Below, one piece after another: positions 57,095 to 64,000 of a stretch of 64,000 bases of DNA. This DNA comes from Nitratidesulfovibrio sp. SRB-5 (GTDB taxonomy: Bacteria; Desulfobacterota; Desulfovibrionia; Desulfovibrionales; Desulfovibrionaceae): the NCBI RefSeq assembly GCF_019931275.1, contig NZ_JAIOTY010000002.1, positions 434,001 to 498,000 on the forward strand, read 5' to 3'. Under the pieces are notes generated by a model, which was not told where the DNA came from, did not search any database, and saw nothing but the letters and a program-made list of their open reading frames with translations. Each line of letters opens with the position of its first letter. The first letter of the stretch is position 1. The position numbers and the translations under genes are program-made.

Positions 57095-57335
57095 CCCGCC
57101 GGAGGCATAACGAAATCGAAGGGTATCAACAGGGCAGGACTGTTTTCGTAGAGGCCGCACCCGACAGCGCGCCCACCTCTTTTGCCATCCGCCGAAGGCA
57201 TAACGCGATCAAACGCCCTAACCGCGCGCGCCTGTCTTCATCAAGGCCACGTGGGGCACGGCGATAGCCCCGCACCCCATACTTCCCGTTCTTGTCAAAT
57301 CGCGCTATACATCCCGGCTTGGAGTACCACGCACC

Positions 57336-58118
57336 ATGTCGAGACGCTGGGTAGAGGCCAATCTGGCCGAGTTCGCACGGGACGTCATGCGGGATTTCTG
57401 CATGGCGAGCGTCGTGCTTGAGGGGCAGTTCCACCGGTTCGACGAGGCCGGTGCCGTTTCCTTCCCCGTCATGCGCGACCTTCTGGGCGAAATGATGAAC
57501 AAGGGGCTGCTCTGGCGTCTGAAGGACACCGCGCACCACCTCTTCCGCAACGACCCGGCGCACGACCCTGTGGCGCCCATGCTGGACTGGGCCGTGGGCT
57601 ACGCCTTTCACGAATGCGTGAAGCTGAAGGAAGACGCCTACCAGCACCAGCACTACGCGCCGCAGTACCGGGCCCTGCGAGAGCAGGACATGGGAGAAGA
57701 GGTGCGGGCCATCGTCGAGCCGCTCGCCTCCATGCTGGCCCAGACACGGGAAAGCATGGAGCGCGAAATCCGGCGCATCCGCTACATCCTTGGCCGCATC
57801 CGCAGGCTGATGTGTCTGTACTACGCCGCCCATGGCGGCAACCGGCTGCTGGCCCGGCTGCTGTTCGACCGCGACGAGCTTGTGCGCTCGGTGTTCGGCG
57901 AAGAGTACGACCTTTTGCTGCAAGGATTGTACGGCGACAAGCCGGAACGCATGTTCATCCAGGCAGGGGAATCCCTGCTTGACGGCGGCAGGCCAGAAGA
58001 CGCCCTGCGCGCCGCGCACGCCGCCGTGGCCCTGGCGTCCGGCTGCCAGCGCGCGCACCGCCTTGTGGCCGAGGCGGAACAGCGTATCGACCAGACCCCC
58101 CGAAGGAGAGCCATCTAG
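57336..58118 (+). CDS. Conserved protein encoded upstream of the HMGL-Cache gene
   Basis: 260 residues, helical, with DAGAVSFPVMRDLLGEMMN and a C-terminal TPR-like segment (GRPEDALRAAHAAVALASGC). Soluble, slightly acidic. ATG at 57336 has GGAG ten bases upstream. The next gene begins two bases after its stop, so the proteins are coupled and probably act together. Family not recognised. Confidence 0.75.
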   Translation: MSRRWVEANLAEFARDVMRDFCMASVVLEGQFHRFDEAGAVSFPVMRDLLGEMMNKGLLWRLKDTAHHLFRNDPAHDPVAPMLDWAVGYAFHECVKLKEDAYQHQHYAPQYRALREQDMGEEVRAIVEPLASMLAQTRESMEREIRRIRYILGRIRRLMCLYYAAHGGNRLLARLLFDRDELVRSVFGEEYDLLLQGLYGDKPERMFIQAGESLLDGGRPEDALRAAHAAVALASGCQRAHRLVAEAEQRIDQTPRRRAI

Positions 58119-58120
58119 CC

Positions 58121-59950
58121 ATGAGCCTGCTGCATCTCAACCGCGCTTCCTCCCGCGTACGGCTGGAGAACCGCGACGACCCCGAACTGTACCGCGAGAT
58201 CTTTCCCTATTCCAAGATCAGCCGCGTGGAGTTCGACGACATCTTCCTGATGCCGCGCCCGGCGGAGCCGATGTTCATCACGGACACGACCTTCCGCGAC
58301 GGCCAGCAGGCCCGCCCGCCCTACACGGTGAAGCAGATCGTGCACATCTTCGACATGCTGCACCGCCTTGGCGGCCGCAGCGGGCTCATCCAGGCCTCGG
58401 AGTTTTTCATGTACTCCGAGAAGGATCGCAAGGCCATCGATGCCTGCCGGGCCAAGGGGTACAAGTTCCCCCGCGTCACCGGGTGGATACGGGCCAACGT
58501 CAACGACCTGAAGATCGCGCGGGACATGGAGTTCGAGGAAGTGGGCCTGCTGACCAGCGTGTCGGACTACCACCTGTACCTCAAGCTGGGCCTGGACCGC
58601 GAAAAGGCCATGGACAACTACCTGCGCGTGGTGGAACAGGCTCTGGAATGGGGCATTACCCCGCGCTGCCACTTCGAGGACATCACCCGCGCCGACATCC
58701 ACGGCTTCTGCCTGCCCTTCGCGCGCAAGCTGATGGACCTTTCGAAGCAGAGCGGCCAGCCGGTCAAGATCCGCATGTGCGACACCATGGGCTACGGCGT
58801 GCCGTACCCCGGCGCCACCCTGCCGCGCTCGGTGCCGCGCATCGTGCGCGCCCTGACCGACGAAGGCGGCGTGCCCGGCCAGTGGCTGGAATGGCACGGG
58901 CACAACGACTTCCACAAGGTGCTCATCAACGGGGCCACCGCGTGGCTGTATGGCTGTTCCGGCGTCAACTGCACCCTGCTGGGCTTTGGCGAGCGCACCG
59001 GCAACACTCCGTTGGAAGCGCTGGTGATCGAATACGTCTCGCTGACCGGCGACGATGACGCCGCAGACACCCGGGTCATCAACGAGATCGCCGAATACTT
59101 CGAGAAGGAACTGGATTACCGCATCCCCGACAACTATCCGTTCGTGGGCAAGGACTTCAACGCCACCAGCGCGGGCATCCACGTGGATGGTCTGGCCAAG
59201 AACGAGGAAATCTACAACATCTTCGACACGCGCAAGATCCTGAACCGGCCGGTGCCCATCATCATCACCGACAAGTCGGGGCGCGCGGGCGTGGCCTACT
59301 GGATCAACCAGTACCTGGGCCTGCCCGAAGACCGGCACGTGTCCAAGAAGCACCCCGCCGTGGGCAAGATCTACGCCAAGATCATGGACGCCTACGAAAA
59401 GGGCCGCAACACGTCCTTCTCCAACAAGGAAATGAAGGCCCTGGTGCGGCGCTTCATGCCCGAACTGTTCGCCTCTGAATTCGACCAGATCAAGAAGCTG
59501 GCGGGCGAACTTTCGGCGCACCTCATCATCAAGCTGGCCCAGGAATGCCAGATCACCGGCCTTGGCGGCGAGGACAAGTACCCGTGCATGCGCGACTTCG
59601 TGCGCGAGTACCCGTTCATCCAGTACCTGTACCTCACCGACAAGGAGGGCAAGCTGCTCTCCGCCGCCATTACCGACCCGGCGTACAAGTCGAAGTACGA
59701 CCAGCTGCCGCTGGGCTTCGACTTCTCCAACCGCGCCTGGTTCATCCGGCCCATGCAGACCGGCGAACTGCACATCACCGACGTGTACCAGTCGCAGTTC
59801 ACCAGCCAGCTCATCCTTACCGTGTCCACGGCGGTCACCGACGACAAGGACGAGATCACCGGGGTCATCGGCGCGGACATCCAGATCGAACAGTTGCTCC
59901 GCCAGGCCGAGGCCATCGAGGACGTGGTGGACAGCGATTCCGACGACTAG
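58121..59950 (+). CDS. DRE-TIM synthase fused to a Cache/PDC domain (Re-citrate synthase candidate)
   Basis: 609 residues. Residues about 50-360 are an HMGL-like barrel of the isopropylmalate/homocitrate synthase superfamily. Marks are ITDTTFRDGQQ (the DRE-like motif, Arg59/Asp60), metal-binding WHGHND (His259, His261), GFGERTGNTPLEALV, and SAGIHVDGLAK. Residues about 495-597 form a PDC/Cache-type sensor domain: YLYLTDKEGKLLSAAITD, FSNRAWFIRPMQTGELHITD, ITGVIGADIQIEQLL, with no membrane segment. In sulfate reducers, citrate can be made by Re-citrate synthase of this superfamily; that is the best guess, but homocitrate or a related reaction is possible. GGAGAG precedes the ATG. Confidence 0.85.
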   Translation: MSLLHLNRASSRVRLENRDDPELYREIFPYSKISRVEFDDIFLMPRPAEPMFITDTTFRDGQQARPPYTVKQIVHIFDMLHRLGGRSGLIQASEFFMYSEKDRKAIDACRAKGYKFPRVTGWIRANVNDLKIARDMEFEEVGLLTSVSDYHLYLKLGLDREKAMDNYLRVVEQALEWGITPRCHFEDITRADIHGFCLPFARKLMDLSKQSGQPVKIRMCDTMGYGVPYPGATLPRSVPRIVRALTDEGGVPGQWLEWHGHNDFHKVLINGATAWLYGCSGVNCTLLGFGERTGNTPLEALVIEYVSLTGDDDAADTRVINEIAEYFEKELDYRIPDNYPFVGKDFNATSAGIHVDGLAKNEEIYNIFDTRKILNRPVPIIITDKSGRAGVAYWINQYLGLPEDRHVSKKHPAVGKIYAKIMDAYEKGRNTSFSNKEMKALVRRFMPELFASEFDQIKKLAGELSAHLIIKLAQECQITGLGGEDKYPCMRDFVREYPFIQYLYLTDKEGKLLSAAITDPAYKSKYDQLPLGFDFSNRAWFIRPMQTGELHITDVYQSQFTSQLILTVSTAVTDDKDEITGVIGADIQIEQLLRQAEAIEDVVDSDSDD

Positions 59951-60433
59951 CAACCGATGGCAAAGGCCCGGAGGCGGCAACGCTTCCGGGCCTTTCTTGT
60001 TTGCGGCGCGTGCCCGCGTCGGGAGCAGCAGAGGGAAGGGCGGAATCCCTGGAGTGGCCGAAGGGGGCATCTCCGCCGTGTCATGGCCGGGCAGCACTGC
60101 GGCGGCGGCATGCGCCCGCGCCCCATGGGGAGTGCCCCGCCGCACCGGCACGGGCGGAACGGCATTACGCCATGCCCGCCACCGCCTGCTGCGTCGCGTG
60201 GCAGACGGATGTGCAAGCAGTTGCGTGCGCGGCTGTTTTCGGTAACAGTTCGGTCAGCGCATGGCGCGTCGTGGCTGACCTGCCCGGCACGTCACGTTTC
60301 GCGCATTGCGCCGCCGCGCTGCGGTCGCATGCCGCGTCCATCCGCACTGTTCGCTTCCCGCTGCCGCCCGATTGCGCCATGATTCGTTCATGGTCGCTAC
60401 ACGCCGTATCCGGCGCAACCCGACGGAGCCTTG
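59951..60433. other. Intergenic region downstream of the synthase gene
   Basis: Begins with the terminator at 59962-59995; the remainder shows no gene or clear regulatory site. Confidence 0.55.
59962..59999 (+). terminator. Terminator of the HMGL-Cache operon
   Basis: 15-bp stem with one G-T pair (AAAGGCCCGGAGGCG / CGCTTCCGGGCCTTT), GCAA loop, then CTTGT. Confidence 0.85.
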
Positions 60434-61222
60434 ATGTCGCACCTTCGCCCCTGCCAGACCTGTTCCCCCCGTTCCGCGCCGTCCCGCCTCATTGTGCCCA
60501 CTGTGTTGCTGCTGCTTGCCGCGCTGCTGATGGCGGGCTGCGGCTCCGGACCGCGCCGCATTTCCACGCCGCCGTCGGACCAGTCCGTGAAGTATCCCAA
60601 GGGCGAGCCCCAGGGGCCGCGCGCCAAGCCGTACACGGTGCTGGGCAAGACCTACCATCCGCTGCTTTCGGCGCACGGTTTTTCGGAAGAGGGCATCGCC
60701 TCCTGGTACGGCAAGGATTTTCACGGCCGCAAGACCGCCAACGGCGAAATCTACGACATGTACGGGCTGACCGCCGCGCACAAGCTGCTGCCGTTCAACA
60801 CCGTGGTCAAGGTGACCAACCTGCAGAGTGGCCGGTCCACCACCGTGCGCGTCAACGACCGGGGCCCCTTCGTGGGCGACCGGATCATCGACCTGACCAA
60901 TACCGCCGCCAACCAGATCGGCATGCTGGGCCCCGGCACCGCGCGGGTGCGCGTGGAAACCGTGGGCGACGTGCCCGGCCTGCAGGACGGCGACATGACG
61001 GGCCGCTTCTACGTGCAGGTGGGGGCCTTCTCCAACAAGGACAACGCCAACCGCCTGGTGACCCGCCTGCAAGGGCAGGGCTGGAACGCCCGGATGTACT
61101 GGGCCGACATGGTCCGGTTCTGGCGCGTCCAGGTGGGCCCGTGGGGCACCCTGAGCGAAGCCGAGCGCATGCGCGAGAAGTTGAAGGGGGATTTTGCCGT
61201 CAATTTCGTGGTGGCGGATTAG
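60434..61222 (+). CDS. rlpA: RlpA-like septal lipoprotein with SPOR domain
   Basis: 262 residues. Signal peptide ends in the lipobox LLMAGC, so the protein is anchored as a lipoprotein. RlpA double-psi-barrel domain GIASWYGKDFHGRKTANGEI (catalytic Asp/His region) with VNDRGPFVGDRIIDLT; C-terminal SPOR domain (RFYVQVGAFSNKDNANRLVT) for denuded septal peptidoglycan. Lytic transglycosylase cleaving denuded glycan strands at division. ATG at 60434 follows GGAG; a TTG three bases earlier is less likely. Confidence 0.95.
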   Translation: MSHLRPCQTCSPRSAPSRLIVPTVLLLLAALLMAGCGSGPRRISTPPSDQSVKYPKGEPQGPRAKPYTVLGKTYHPLLSAHGFSEEGIASWYGKDFHGRKTANGEIYDMYGLTAAHKLLPFNTVVKVTNLQSGRSTTVRVNDRGPFVGDRIIDLTNTAANQIGMLGPGTARVRVETVGDVPGLQDGDMTGRFYVQVGAFSNKDNANRLVTRLQGQGWNARMYWADMVRFWRVQVGPWGTLSEAERMREKLKGDFAVNFVVAD

Positions 61223-61263
61223 GCGGCACCGTCGCAAGGGTCTTTTTGCCTCTGCCGTCGTCA

Positions 61264-61324
61264 GATCGCCTTTTTATTCCGGTCGAGTACGATAAGAGTA
61301 CACTCCCTTCATAAAAAGGTGATC
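61264..61324. promoter_or_regulatory. 14-base inverted repeat before the heptosyltransferase gene
   Basis: GATCGCCTTTTTAT (61264-61277) and ATAAAAAGGTGATC (61311-61324) are inverted with one mismatch across 33 bases. The spacer carries GAGTAC twice, 11 bases apart. Either a long hairpin in the message or a paired operator. Confidence 0.5.
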
Positions 61325-61451
61325 TTCCTCGGCAGAGAACAAAAATCCCTCTTGCGCCAGCGCCGCCTGAAAAGGCCCAGCCCGCTGCAACACGGGATAC
61401 ATGCCTTAGGCCCCCGTTTCCTTTCGGACCTGCTCACGATAAGGATGCGCC

Positions 61452-63233
61452 ATGAACCTTCTGCTGGTGAACCTGACCCGCTTCGGCGACCTGCTGCAAA
61501 CGCAGCCGGTGGTGCATGGCCTGCGCGCGCAAGGGCACCGGGTGGGGCTGGTGTGTCTGGAGAATTTTGCCGGGGCTGCGGCGCTGCTGGAAGGCGTGGA
61601 CCACGTGGCGGCCCTGCCGGGCTCGGCATTGCTGGCGGGCGTGCAACCCGGCGGCGACTGGCGGACCTGCACGGCAGGGTTGATGACCTGGGCCGAACGG
61701 CTGCGCGGGGCCTATGCCCACGATGCGGTGCTGAACCTCACGGCCACCCTGGGTGGCCGCCTGTTGGGGCGGCTGCTGGCGGGCAACGGGGATGAAAAAG
61801 ATCACGGGGGCGACCTGCGCGGCTTCGGACTGGACCCGTTCGGGTTCGGGGTCAACGCCGACCCGTGGTCGGCCTTCCTGCAAGCCTCCACCCGGCAGCG
61901 CGGATGCAGCCCGTTCAACCTCGTGGACCTGTTCCGCATGGCGGCGGGCGTGGGCGATGTGGACCCGGTGTACCAGTTGCGCGCGCCCGCGCCGGATGCC
62001 CTTGCCGAGGCCGGGGCACGGCTGGCCCAGGCCGCGCCGCCGGACCATGCCGGATACGTGGCCATGCAGCTTGGCGCCAGCGAGGAACGCCGCCGCTGGC
62101 CCGTGGCCCACTTTGCGGCACTGGCCGCCCGGTTGTGGCGCGAGTTGCGCCTGGTGCCGGTATTGCTGGGCGCGGGGGGCGAGCGCAAGCTGGGCGAGCG
62201 GCTGCGCGCGGCGCTGGCGGAAGAGGCCGAGACTGGCGGAACTGGTGGCGAGGCCGGGGCAACCGGGCCGGTGCCCTGCATCGACCTGATCGGCGCCACC
62301 AGCCTGCCGCAGTTGGCCGCCACCCTGCGCCACATGCGCATGCTGGTCACCAACGACACCGGCACCATGCATCTGGCCGCCGGGCTGGACGTGCCGGTGC
62401 TGGCCATATTTCTGGCCACGGCCCAGCCGTGGGACACCGGCCCCTACCGTCAGGACTGCTGCTGCCTGGAACCAGCGCTGGACTGCCACCCCTGCCCGTT
62501 CGGCACGCCCTGCCCGCATGGCGAACGCTGCCGCCGCGCCATTTCCGCCGATACCGTATTCGGCCTGGCCCGTGCCCACCTGACCACCGGCCAGTGGCCG
62601 CAGCAGGAGGCCCCATCCGACGCCACTTCCCCTGCCACAGCGGGCGCGACTCCGGATGCCCACCGCGAGGCGCGGGTATGGCGCACCCTGCGCGAGGCGG
62701 ATGCAGGGCGCGTGACTGCAAACACCCCCACCATGACCATGCCGGGGTGCGGGTTCATGGACCTTGTCTCGCTGTCCGGCCACGAGGCGGACGACCGTAC
62801 CCGCTGGATACGCCTGCAACGCCATTTTTATCGTCAGTTTCTTGACTTGCCCCGGATGCAGCCCGCCGATCCTGCGGCTGCCCGGCCTGCCAACCCCATT
62901 CTTGCGCCGCATGGTCCCTGCGCGCTCTCCGAAGCCCTGCGCGCCCGCGCCGCCGACGAACTGCGCCAGGCCGATGCCCTGCTGCACCTCATGGGCGAGC
63001 AGGGCGGGCTGCTCCGGGTGCGCCCCTCGGACATGGCCAAGTCCCGCTTCCTCGGCACCGTGAGCCGGGTGCAGGCCCTGTGGGACAACAGCGCGCTGTT
63101 CAACGTGCTGGGCCACCTGTGGCTGTGCGAATCGCAGGGGGCGGGCGGCTCGCTGGATTCCGTGCTGGCCCTGGCTGCGGCCTATCGCGGGCTGGTGCGG
63201 GTCTGGCTGGACCACCTTTCCCCGGCGCCCTGA
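61452..63233 (+). CDS. GT9 heptosyltransferase with long C-terminal region
   Basis: 593 residues. N-terminal MNLLLVNLTRFGDLLQTQPV and donor-site NDTGTMHLAAGLDVPVLAIF are GT9 (ADP-heptose:LPS heptosyltransferase) marks; the GT9 portion ends near residue 390. The last 200 residues are an extra helical region (RTRWIRLQRHFYRQFLDLPR; RAADELRQADALLHLMGEQG). A cysteine-rich stretch (CCCLEPALDCHPCPFGTPCP) occurs near residue 335. Probably extends the LPS core or a surface glycan from the cytoplasmic face. Confidence 0.88.
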   Translation: MNLLLVNLTRFGDLLQTQPVVHGLRAQGHRVGLVCLENFAGAAALLEGVDHVAALPGSALLAGVQPGGDWRTCTAGLMTWAERLRGAYAHDAVLNLTATLGGRLLGRLLAGNGDEKDHGGDLRGFGLDPFGFGVNADPWSAFLQASTRQRGCSPFNLVDLFRMAAGVGDVDPVYQLRAPAPDALAEAGARLAQAAPPDHAGYVAMQLGASEERRRWPVAHFAALAARLWRELRLVPVLLGAGGERKLGERLRAALAEEAETGGTGGEAGATGPVPCIDLIGATSLPQLAATLRHMRMLVTNDTGTMHLAAGLDVPVLAIFLATAQPWDTGPYRQDCCCLEPALDCHPCPFGTPCPHGERCRRAISADTVFGLARAHLTTGQWPQQEAPSDATSPATAGATPDAHREARVWRTLREADAGRVTANTPTMTMPGCGFMDLVSLSGHEADDRTRWIRLQRHFYRQFLDLPRMQPADPAAARPANPILAPHGPCALSEALRARAADELRQADALLHLMGEQGGLLRVRPSDMAKSRFLGTVSRVQALWDNSALFNVLGHLWLCESQGAGGSLDSVLALAAAYRGLVRVWLDHLSPAP

Positions 63234-63386
63234 CCTTTCCCTTCCGCATGCCGCGTGGGGCGGCACAGAACCGCGCTCTTCCGGGCACGCGGCCTGTCTG
63301 CATTCCTGCATCATGGTCCGTTTTTTGCTTTATCGCAGGCGGACGTGACAAAATTTCCCGGTGCCGGGATGCAGGAGGGAGACCCC

Positions 63387-63992
63387 ATGATCGTTATTGA
63401 TGGCCGCCAGGCCGATATCAAGCTGGAAAACTTCGCCAATCTCGAAGAAATCCTCGTCAAGGTGATGGAGGGCAGCTACCTCGAGAACCGCGTGGTGACC
63501 GACGTGCTCGTCAACGACGAGGCGTTTTCGGAAATCTACCCCCACCAGGCAGAGGACATCGAGCAGCGCGACATCCGCTCCGTCGAGATCCGCAGCATGC
63601 CCGTGGGCGAAATGGCCGTGAACATCACCCGCGAACTGTACAAGGTGGTGCAGGTGATGACCGACGGCGCGCGCCAGGTGGCCGGGCTGTTCCGCCAGGC
63701 CGACGACGCCGAGGCGCTGGACATGTTCCAGGATCTGCTGGAAGTGACCCGCGACTTCATGGGCATGATCGGCGTGCTGCGCAACGAATTCTCGCTGCGC
63801 ACCACCAAGGATTTCAGCGACAACGTGGAACGTTTTTCCGACCAGCTGGGCGAAATGACCGAAGTGCTCGAAAACGAGGACTGGATCCTGCTGGCCGACC
63901 TGCTGGAATACGAATTCCTGCCTGCCTGCGAAAACTGGAAGAAGGTCATCCAGGCCCTGCGCGAGGACATCCGTCAGGCCAGCAAGGGGTAG
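63387..63992 (+). CDS. Conserved acidic helical protein, function unknown
   Basis: 201 residues from ATG 63387, which has an excellent GGAGGGAG. Begins MIVIDGRQADIKLENFANLE and is strongly helical and acidic (LGEMTEVLENEDWILLADLL). Soluble. Function not recognised; the gene follows the heptosyltransferase on the same strand. Confidence 0.8.
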   Translation: MIVIDGRQADIKLENFANLEEILVKVMEGSYLENRVVTDVLVNDEAFSEIYPHQAEDIEQRDIRSVEIRSMPVGEMAVNITRELYKVVQVMTDGARQVAGLFRQADDAEALDMFQDLLEVTRDFMGMIGVLRNEFSLRTTKDFSDNVERFSDQLGEMTEVLENEDWILLADLLEYEFLPACENWKKVIQALREDIRQASKG

Positions 63993-63997
63993 CAGCC

Positions 63998-64000
63998 ATG
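63998..64000 (+). other. Possible start codon of the next gene
   Basis: An ATG at the last three bases has AAGGGG 9-14 bases upstream. The coding sequence, if real, lies outside the window. Confidence 0.3.

Larger units (their letters stand above)
56448..57180. mobile_element. Candidate MITE-like element with 71-base inverted ends
   Basis: The arms 56462-56532 and 57097-57167 are equal in length and inverted, matching at 56 of 71 positions, with the innermost 21 bases identical. Beyond one indel the octamer AGAGGTGG extends the match to 56448 and 57180. Inside, a perfect 30-bp inverted repeat (56524-56553 and 56961-56990) overlaps the left outer arm by nine bases. No transposase is present. 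A mobile origin is inferred from structure only. Confidence 0.55.
56419..57335. other. Gene-free region dominated by an inverted-repeat element
   Basis: Two long open frames exist on opposite strands (about 200 codons each) but both derive from the repeats, lack ribosome sites and have arginine/cysteine/serine-rich nonsense composition. The region is best described by the element at 56448-57180. A further degenerate copy of the repeat end lies at 57190-57212. Confidence 0.7.

Noticed and set aside
56500-57160. Two roughly 200-codon frames inside the inverted-repeat element
   Set aside because: Both derive from repeat sequence, are rich in Arg, Cys and Ser, and lack ribosome sites and recognisable domains.
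58115-60151. Long minus-strand frame opposite the synthase-Cache gene
   Set aside because: Shadow frame; the plus-strand gene has clear enzyme motifs and a ribosome site.

Overview
The window looks like chromosomal DNA from a high-GC dissimilatory sulfate-reducing deltaproteobacterium of the Desulfovibrio / Nitratidesulfovibrio group. The main evidence is a complete dsrA-dsrB-dsrD-dsrN sulfite-reductase operon. Two liv/polar amino-acid ABC transport operons, a type III glutamine synthetase, an HMGL-type synthase near dsr and LPS heptosyltransferases fit the same picture. The genus is inferred from gene content and protein style; no database search was run.

Layout, left to right. 1-4045: start of a nuoAB complex I operon (minus strand, nuoB cut by the window edge), a long gene-poor stretch, an SGNH-type esterase, a CxxCxxCC metal-binding protein and a small acidic protein. 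4288-12062: type III glutamine synthetase (glnN), then a ferric-ion/2-aminoethylphosphonate-class ABC operon with two different ATPases and a double-length permease. 12437-17918: complete branched-chain amino-acid operon livKHMGF ending in a CBS-CBS-ACT regulator gene. 18679-22516: polysaccharide deacetylase, tRNA-Val and two tRNA-Asp genes, a small zinc-ribbon protein and an AraC-GyrI regulator. 23356-28504: SulP anion transporter, a GT9 glycosyltransferase with a WbaP-like sugar-phosphate transferase, and a flavin reductase-like protein. 28819-33422: polar amino-acid ABC operon followed by a GlcD-type FAD oxidase.

33547-37930 is a visibly AT-richer block of two multi-spanning membrane proteins and a GtrB-like glycosyltransferase, probably acquired surface-glycan genes. 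37974-46347: a YaeQ-like protein, a three-gene TadE/TadE/TadG pseudopilin set, an aminotransferase coupled to an unusual uracil-DNA glycosylase, a radical SAM protein, and a HIT-IHF/HU pair. 46585-49654: SLC13-type transporter with its MarR regulator, and an outer-membrane beta-barrel protein. 50116-54760: dsr operon. 55293-63992: small conserved proteins, a 0.7-kb inverted-repeat element without credible genes, a two-gene operon encoding a DRE-TIM synthase fused to a Cache sensor domain (Re-citrate synthase candidate), RlpA, a GT9 heptosyltransferase and a conserved acidic protein.

The most unusual items are the synthase-Cache fusion (58121-59950), the 706-bp element bounded by 71-nt inverted repeats (56462-57167) with a further perfect 30-bp inverted repeat inside, the AT-hook/low-complexity uracil-DNA glycosylase (42695-43906), the asymmetric two-ATPase transporter (7023-12062), the AT-rich glycan block, and the structured RNA between dsrD and dsrN. 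No CRISPR array, transposase, integrase or rRNA gene was seen.
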